Assembly (NCBI GenBank): GCA_020746995.1
Contig: JAGPXD010000004.1
Location: 4,278,001 to 4,342,000, forward strand
DNA length: 64,000 nucleotides
DNA from: Plectosphaerella cucumerina
Lineage: Eukaryota; Ascomycota; Sordariomycetes; Glomerellales; Plectosphaerellaceae
Direction of reading: 5' to 3'
Part shown: piece by piece, positions 57,204-64,000 of the stretch
Position numbering within the stretch: the first letter of the stretch is position 1
Layout of the letters: the number at the start of each line of letters is the position of its first letter
Position numbers and translations under genes: made by a program
Notes under the pieces: model-generated
What the model was told of the DNA's origin: nothing
Database searches by the model: none
What the model saw: only the letters and a program-made list of their open reading frames with translations

Positions 57204-60200
57204 ATGGCACCTATCGAGCAGAATTACTTCACCTGCACGCTTGGCCAAGCTGCCGAAAGGAGGCACAAACATGGTGATAGGGTGTTTGAAACGATCATCC
57301 AACTCATTGATGTTCAGGCAGAGACGAGACCAGACTCTCTTGCACTGGGGTTTGCTGACTTCAACGCCCGGGACAGCAACCATGGTGAGCCTCCATTCCA
57401 GCTTCTTATAATGTCTCCTACTTACCTGAAACAGTAGTCACTTTCCGACAGCTGAGCGATAACTCAAAAAGGGCCGCTCACCTGCTGGCCGGACTTCTGG
57501 ACGGCACATCACCGACTGTTGGGCTGCTCTGCACCAGCGGGATGCAGTTTGCCCTGACATGGCTTGGTCTCATGCGTCTCGGCTATTCAGTCGTTCTGTT
57601 GGCGTGAGCTTCAACCGATCAGATGTAATGGCATCAGCTTACACTTCCAGACCTCAATTAACACCCAGGGCGATTCAACACCTATGCTCCACGCTGGGGA
57701 CAAACACCATCCTCGCCGATGATCGATGCCGGAAGGCCATCGACCTGAGCGACTTGTGTGTTCTGGACATTCCCGACTATGACAACATCGCCTCTCCCCC
57801 AGACACCAGGCCAGTTCACCCACCCCCGGAGGTTCCCTTCTACTTCCACACCTCCGGCACCTCAGCCGGCCTCCCAAAGCCAATCCCCCAGACCAACGCA
57901 GCGGTATCAGCACTCCCCTCCTTCACCGGAGACCAACCGGCCGCCTTCTCAACGACGCCGCTCTACCACGGCGGCATAGCCGACTGTCTCCGAGCTTGGA
58001 CGAGCGGCGCAATGATCTGGTTCTTCCCTGAGGGAGCAGCCCCGATCACCGCCGGCAATGTAATCAAGGCTGTTGGGTTCTCCAGAGAAAGCGCCCTCAT
58101 TCCGGTTCGGTACTTCTCTGCCGTCCCGTACATTCTGCAGATGCTCGCCGAGGAGGACGATGGTCTGGAATTACTTCGCTCCATGGATCTCGTTGGCTTT
58201 GGTGGTGCAGCGTTGCCTCAGTCTGTGGGTGACGCCATCGTCGACGCCGGCGTCAACCTGCTCTCACGATTCGGCAGCGCAGAGTGCGGTTTTCTCATGT
58301 CGTCTCATCGCGACTACAGCGCTGATAAGAACTGGAGGCACCTCCGGCCGACTACCGATTCGACTCTTCTGAACTTTGAGCCCCGCGACAACGGGCTGTC
58401 AGAGCTCGTTGTTGGACCAGCCTGGCCACTGCGGTCCAAGACAAATCGTCCCGACGGGTCCTTCGCGACAGCAGATCTCTTCGAGCCACACCCTTCGATT
58501 CCCGGCGCCTGGCGTCATCACAGCAGAGCTGATGGCTTGATCGCACTCGCCAACGGGAAGAAGTTCGATCCTGCGCCGTTGGAGGGAGCCATTGTCGCGG
58601 CGGCGGGTGTGCTACGAGATGTCCTCGTCTTCGGGGCAGGGCGCGACTACCCGGGCATCTTGCTGTTTCCCAGATCAAAAGACCAGACTGATAACGTGGT
58701 CGAAGAAGTCTGGCCTCACATCGATGCCATCAATCGAGAATCACAGAGCCACGCGCGGATCAGCAAGGCCATGATGGTCGTTGTACCGTGGGAAGGGGAG
58801 GCGCCCCTCGAGAAGAGCAGCAAAGGCACGATTCTTCGCCGGCAGGCCGAGGAGCGGTATGCTGCAGCGATCGAGTCTGCCTACTCACGGGGGCCGTCTG
58901 CTGTTGCTCCAGACGGGGACCTGGGCGCAAAGGTGGAAGCCTGTTTCACCCAGGTCCTCGGGCGCAAGATCGACCCCGCGAGAGACAATTACCAGCAAGG
59001 CGTTGATTCTCTGTCGTGTGTGCAGATTCGCAAGCTGATTGAGTCTTCGTGCCTTTCGGGGGAGCAACTCCCTCTGAATGTCATCTACGATCAGGGGACG
59101 ATGGATGCTCTGGTCGGTTATCTGCAGCGTAGACAGGCAGGGACCGAGGAAGATACGGCTGCGCAGCACCATCAGATGATGAGAGAGATGGTCGAAAAGT
59201 TTGGCGACTTCGATGAGAAAACCTGGAAGATCATGAAGAAGCCCGAAATGGTCATCCTCCTCACTGGAGCCACCGGATTTCTAGGCGCACAGGTCCTCGA
59301 CGTCCTTCGACATGATCCGAAAGTCGACAGGGTCATCTGCCTCGTACGAGCTGAGACACCCACTGCAGCACATGAAAGAGTCGATAGCGGTCTCCGACAA
59401 CGTCGTCTGTCAGGCCTCGAAGCCTCGAACCCAGATGATCCTCGAGACGACAAGGTCATCTGTCTCCCATGCACCCTCTCCGCCCACCACCTCGGGCTCT
59501 CAGACGAAGACTACAACTGGCTCTGCCAGAGCACCTCTACCATCATCCATGCCGCCTGGACGGTCAACTTCTCCCTCCGTCTCCCCTCTTTCGAGGATCA
59601 GATCGTGGGAACAAAGAACCTCATCAACACAGCCGCAGCCGCAGGTGCTCGATTCGCATTCGTCAGCTCCACAGCCGCCGTCTCATCGTCGTCCGTCAGC
59701 CCCATTCCTGAGACACTCTCCACAGAACCCCGCGACGCTTCGCCCTTGGGCTACTCGCAGTCCAAATGGGTGGCCGAGAGCGTCCTGGCAGCGGCGATAT
59801 CCAGGAGCACATCGGAAAACCCGCCAGCCTTGATCCTCCGGGTTGGTCAGCTCTGCGGCAACCAGTATGGGGTTTGGAATGCGAGCGAGGCATATCCCCT
59901 CATGCTGTCGACGGCTGTCATGACCGGATGCCTCCCCGACCTGCCCGGGACGGTGCTGGATTGGCTCCCCGTTGAGCTGGCAGCGGAGGCCGTTGTCGAG
60001 GCTTCGCTGGCGAGCGGCAAGCCTGGCGAGTTGCCAGTGTACCACATTGCCAATACCCGGCGGGAACCCACGTGGGCACAGATGCTCACCTGGATCCGCA
60101 ATTCGGAGGATGGGCCGAATTTTGAGGTCGTCCCTGCTGCGCAATGGGTCGAAAGGCTGGAGGCTGTGATAGCTGACCGCGGGGCCCACGCCTCACAGGC

Positions 60201-60366
60201 ACTGCTGGGTCTGTGGAAGGGTATGTCGGCAGAAGATGTTGGCGAGGCGACTCCTGTGTTCGATGTCACAAATACGGAGGCAGCGGTGGGCGCCATGAGG
60301 GAGGTGGTGCCCCTTGACCAGGAAAGAGTTGTGAAGATGTGGCGATGGGTGCTGACAGACGTCTGA
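57204..60366 (+). CDS. NRPS-like carboxylate reductase (A-T-R domains)
   Basis: Exons 57204-57384, 57435-57603 and 57651-60366; 1021 residues, a usual length for fungal adenylate-forming reductases. The adenylation domain (about 1-540) has the core YFHTSGTSAGLPKP and later ADLFEPHP and GLIALANGKKFDPAPLEG motifs. The carrier domain follows with Ser570 in QGVDSLSCVQIRKL, the phosphopantetheine site. The reductase domain starts with the Rossmann motif LTGATGFLGA at 655 and has the SDR pair Tyr818/Lys822 in YSQSKW. There is no condensation domain, so no peptide bond is made: an acid is activated, loaded and released reductively, typically as an aldehyde. The substrate cannot be read. It is divergent from an aldo/keto reductase and convergent with a membrane protein at a 33-bp gap. 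Confidence 0.95.
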
Positions 60367-60399
60367 TCTTGTACTGGTGCCAGCGGTGTGTAGAGGGCG

Positions 60400-62091
60400 C
60401 TACACGTGAGGAATGTACTTCAGCCATGACGGGACCCAGTACGCCCCGACTGGCACCGCGCGCAGGCTGATGAAAGCCTCGATGACAAGATAGAAACGGC
60501 CAACGATCGATGCAAGCAGCACCGCAGAGGCCGCCAGCCACAGGATCAGAGTGACCGGGACCGTCACCGCCCATTTGATGACGCTCCTGATCCTGTCATG
60601 GTATATGATCTTATTCTCGAGCCAGTCTCTACAACCATTGTCGCGAAAGTCGACAACGGCCAAGGTCCATGGCAAGGCGAGCAAGGTGGACATGATGCTG
60701 ATGGAGGAGCCGCGCCACAGAAGACGCTCCACGTCCGACGGGAAGTCTGAGGCCCAGGCGATCAGGTGGATGCCTCCGTAGAGAATAGGAACCACGCAGA
60801 GGTTGAGCAGTGATCCCCACATCGTAAAAGATGTGTTATTGCTGCCTGAGAAATAATTGCTGAAGATTGCGCTTCTGGGGCGGAAGGAGCCCGGGAGCCA
60901 AGAGCATTCGATTTCGCTCCTGGACGGATCCACAGCCTGGGCTGCCCTGGCCGCGGCGTGCCACCTCTGATGCTTCGACAGGTCCCTTTCTGCATCGTAG
61001 GCTTTTGCCCCTGTGCCGGAGACATGCACCCTGTGCATCTCGCCACACTCACACGCGGAAGTGTTCTCTTCTGTGTTATTTCCGTTGTGGCGTGGGGCGA
61101 ATTGTAGACTTTCTGAGAGACACCTCTGGCACAGGTAGGCTATGACATCTTCGCGATCCGCAGTACAGTCGAGTACCTCTGGTTCGCGGACATCGACGGG
61201 TTTCTAAGCTCAAGATCAGTCTCCGCTCCAGCCGATGTCCCATTTCATCCTCGCTCACCTTGAACCAAAGGGCATACATGACGAAGGCGCAAACAACGTG
61301 CACCGTTGTGTGGACCTCGAGCAGCGTCAGGGGCAGCCCATACGCCTTCCGCGCGACGCATGAGGCCAGCATCCAAGATACCTGGAGCAATACCAAGCCC
61401 TTTTGCAAGCTGTCGGCTTTGCTGCGATCGTTGATGCGCTGTGGACTGATATACAGCCAATGGCCGAGGCGGGCCAGGTCTAGCAGGCCCTCCGGCGTGA
61501 GTTCCCAGGACGGGCGGTCGCTCCAGCTCTTCCCGAAGACACCGGCATGGTGCCATTGTTGTAGCTGCAGAATTTCACGTGAGGTAAGGAACCTAGTAAG
61601 GGTGGATGTGTGTACGCGCACGCCCCCCATGACAACGAAGAAGGCGTAATTCAGGTCGAAGATAAACTAGAGAAAGGAGGAAGTCGGGTCAGCAAATTGT
61701 CCTCGCCGGCTCTGAGGGCACATGCATTTTTATCAACCCTGTCTGCCTCGGTGTTCTTTTGAAGCCGCTGCAGTTTTGACAATGTTTCCCAGGCCACGTA
61801 AAATTGCAGCATTGCAATCATGACGACAAGTTCGGGTGCAACCAGCGCCACCAACACCCAGACTGCTTTCCTGGTGGTAGTGTGCCAGAAGCCCGTCTCG
61901 AGTGGCACATTCAGATGAATCGCCGAGTAGACACATGCCGTCAGCGTCACGAGGCAGGTCAGGAGGATTGAAAAGGTGCCGCGGATCTCGGTCTCAGGCA
62001 CCCATGCTGGCGCCCGCGTCTCGTGCAGTGCAGTCAAGTTGTTCTTGTTGTTCCGGATGGTGTCCCAGACGATGTGGCCGCAGGTTGCCAT
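60400..62091 (-). CDS. Uncharacterised multi-pass membrane protein
   Basis: Exons 62091-61738, 61666-61259 and 61203-60400; 521 residues in consistent phase. It begins MATCGHIVWDTIRNNKNN and WVPETEIRGTFSILLTCLVTL, followed by CVYSAIHLNVP, blocks that recur in a widespread family of fungal membrane proteins of unknown function. About seven or eight hydrophobic segments: two in the first exon after residue 35, MGGVR-preceded FDLNYAFFVVM, LVLLQVSWMLASCVA and VVCAFVMYALWFKKP in the second, then three in the last (LCVVPILYGGIHLIAW, MSTLLALPWTLAVV, AVTVPVTLILWLAASAVLLA). The middle loop holds Cys pairs (CQRCLSES, CECGEMH). The exon 1/2 junction uses a weak GTTGAT donor and is the least certain. The stop is 33 bp from the NRPS-like stop. 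Confidence 0.83.
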
Positions 62092-63179
62092 GTCGGCGGC
62101 TATGTTTGAGCGAGGAATGTCGACAAGAGAGAAGAGGCGACGTGTGAGTCGATGCTGGTGAATGCAGGAGGAAGTAGAAGCTGGTGATGGCCGAGACGAG
62201 AAGTGATGTATGCGCCCGACTGGCACATCAGGCTACGGCTGAGAGGTGTGCTTCACGGCACAGCCACTGCCAGGATGCAGTGGCACACACGCTGCAGCCA
62301 AGAAGCTGTGAGCATACACTGCCCCATGACTGCGTTGCTGGCCAATGCGAGCCCTTGGCGATCGCTCAGCCACCGGCTCTTGGGAGCGAAATTTCGCACT
62401 TGGCATCCATCTTCGTAAAGTGATTGGAAACGACGTAGTCGATAGACATGTGGCTGACGGAACCCTGGCTTTAGATGGGAGCTTTGTAGACTCGGGCTGT
62501 GTATGAGATGGATGATGAGATGGGGAGGGAGGTCGAACAGGGTCGGAAGACGATGAGGTTGGAGGACGGTCAGGGTGAGGGGACGAACATGATCACCGGA
62601 GTACTCATCAGACAGCATCAGGTCCGGGATGACTAATCAGCGAGATCTCAAAACTTAGTCATCGAGCCTCAGATAATCAAACAGCCAGCATCGGGAGATC
62701 CCTCCGACACTTCACCACCACCTCTGCCACCCCCGGAATCACCCTCCGACGATGATGCTATCGCCCCCTGATGATTCGTCGGGCGTGCCCCATCGTCTCC
62801 AACTTTGACCCCGCAGTCTCTCGGAGAAGCAGCCGGCGACGCCTCCCGCGACGCAACCCGCAGCAAAGCGAAGCCGACACAGCTCCGACACAGCTCCCTC
62901 CGTATCGTCATAAGGTCCAGCGTCGGAGGAGGAACTCGGAGGGAGGGGAGAAGTCTTGGAATGCCGTATCTATTACCTACAGCTACCTGCCACCTCCCTC
63001 CCACACGACTTCATCCGCTCTAGAGGTCCATTGGCTTTTCTTCCTCCTTCACCATTCGCTCACACCCTGCCATTGCCTTTCGCCTTGGACTCGTGACGCT
63101 TCTCGTCCTCCCGTCCTACACCACCATCACGGGCGCTTCGGTGCTACCTACTTAATCAACCACCATTCCTCCCGCCACA
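62092..63179. promoter_or_regulatory. Divergent spacer, membrane protein and P5C dehydrogenase
   Basis: 1.1 kb between outward-reading genes. An ATTGG (inverted CCAAT) is at about 63029-63033, some 150 bp before the dehydrogenase start, followed by a CT-rich leader. No gene. Confidence 0.45.
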
Positions 63180-64000
63180 ATGAGCTCCCGACGTCTGGCC
63201 GGCTCGCTGAACGCTCAGCTGCGGAGAACAGCGAGGACCAGCATTGCGACAACACCACGACTGACCGGACTACCGCGCACAACCGAGAGGATGTCGACGT
63301 TTGCTGCCTTCAAGATCCCCAAAGTGCTCAACGAGCCCAACGTGAGTCGCCTGCCGCAGCAATACTCCCCTCGGCCTTCACTGACACCCGCCTGTAGCAC
63401 CACTATGCCAAGGGCTCGGCTCAAAGGGAGGGCCTGACGGCTGCCCTCGATAGCTTCAACTCCCAGATCCCACTGGAGGTCCCAATCGTCGTAGGCGGCA
63501 AGGAGGTATGTCCCCCTCAACACCACCCTCCTCGGATGCTTGCTAACACCCTCCGTTCAGATCAAGACTGGCACCACCGGCAGGCAGGCCAACCCCGCCG
63601 ACCACGCGACCACCGTGGCCACATACCACAAGGCGTCGCCAGCCGACGTCTCCAAGGCCATCGATGCCGCCCTCTCCGCAAAGGCCGACTGGGAGTCCCT
63701 CCCCTTCGCCGACCGCGCCGCCGTCTTCCTCAAGGCCGCCGACCTCATCGCCACAAAGTACCGCTACGACATCATGGCCGCCACCATGGCCGGTCAGGGC
63801 AAGAACGCCTGGCAGGCCGAGATTGACGCCGCTGCCGAGCTCGTCGACTTCCTCCGCTTCAACGTCCAGTACGCCGAGGAGCTCTACGCCCAGCAGCCGC
63901 CGCACAACTCGCCCGGCGTGTGGAACCGCGTCGAGTACCGCGCCCTCGAGGGCTTCGTCTACGCCGTCAGCCCCTTCAACTTCACCGCCATCGCCGGCAA
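63180..64000 (+). CDS. PUT2: Delta-1-pyrroline-5-carboxylate dehydrogenase, partial
   Basis: Exons 63180-63341, 63398-63505 and 63561 to beyond the window. The first 35 or so residues are a mitochondrial presequence (MSSRRLAGSLNAQLRRTARTS). Then come STFAAFKIPKVLNEPN, HHYAKGSAQREGL, the EVPIVVGGKEI motif, DHATTVATYHKAS and the start of the NAD-binding domain (YAVSPFNFTAIAG at the cut), all typical of eukaryotic P5C dehydrogenase. It oxidises glutamate-semialdehyde/P5C to glutamate with NAD in the matrix, the second step of proline breakdown. The catalytic Cys and Glu lie beyond the window. Introns are 56 and 55 bp with canonical ends; the second has a TGCTAAC branch. Confidence 0.96.

Overview
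The window is nuclear DNA from a filamentous ascomycete (Pezizomycotina, most likely Sordariomycetes). Evidence: many short spliceosomal introns (about 45-85 bp) with GTRNGT donors and CTRAC-like branch sites, GC-rich codon use, a beta-tubulin gene with several introns crowded at its 5' end, an LYR-type FMC1, a BRCT/Myb RAP1, a Zn2Cys6 regulator and an NRPS-like carboxylate reductase. All exon structures given here were built by hand from splice signals plus frame continuity. I see no transposon, CRISPR, rRNA or convincing canonical tRNA. Both ends cut a gene (unknown Ser-rich gene at the left, P5C dehydrogenase at the right).

Layout. 1-2.7 kb: C-terminally incomplete gene for a Ser-rich conserved protein (minus). 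2.7-9.45 kb: a gene-poor block. 9.46-13.8 kb: Zn2Cys6 transcription factor followed in the same direction by a salicylate-hydroxylase-type FAD monooxygenase. 14.2-22.7 kb: a housekeeping block (GCN20-type ABC-F protein, beta-tubulin, mitochondrial ribosomal protein uL6m, MET22/HAL2 phosphatase, FMC1). 23.1-26.7 kb: a 1187-residue uncharacterised Pro/Ser-rich coiled-coil protein (minus). 29.1-38.3 kb: AHA1 (with a four-unit heat-shock element upstream), SWF1-type DHHC palmitoyltransferase, RAP1, a nitrilase-superfamily hydrolase and a KAR5/Tht1-type nuclear-fusion protein. 38.65-38.77 kb: a compact cluster of inverted repeats with Pol III-like boxes. 39.2-43.8 kb: an ABCC-type ABC transporter.

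43.8-53.2 kb is accessory in character: a small Cys/His-rich protein, a LysM-like secreted protein, a lysophospholipid acyltransferase and a secreted cyanovirin-N-like protein, separated by long spacers. 53.2-55.8 kb: a PhoD-like phosphatase. 56.0-62.1 kb: an aldo/keto reductase and an A-T-R NRPS-like carboxylate reductase diverge from one 306-bp promoter holding a CGG-N6-CCG site, and a seven-to-eight-helix membrane protein converges on the reductase with a 33-bp gap. This is the best candidate for an undescribed small biosynthetic locus: the reductase would release an aldehyde that the aldo/keto reductase could convert to an alcohol. 63.2 kb to the end: PUT2-type delta-1-pyrroline-5-carboxylate dehydrogenase (partial).

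Two introns use GC-AG rather than GT-AG ends, and both would be misannotated by simple gene callers.
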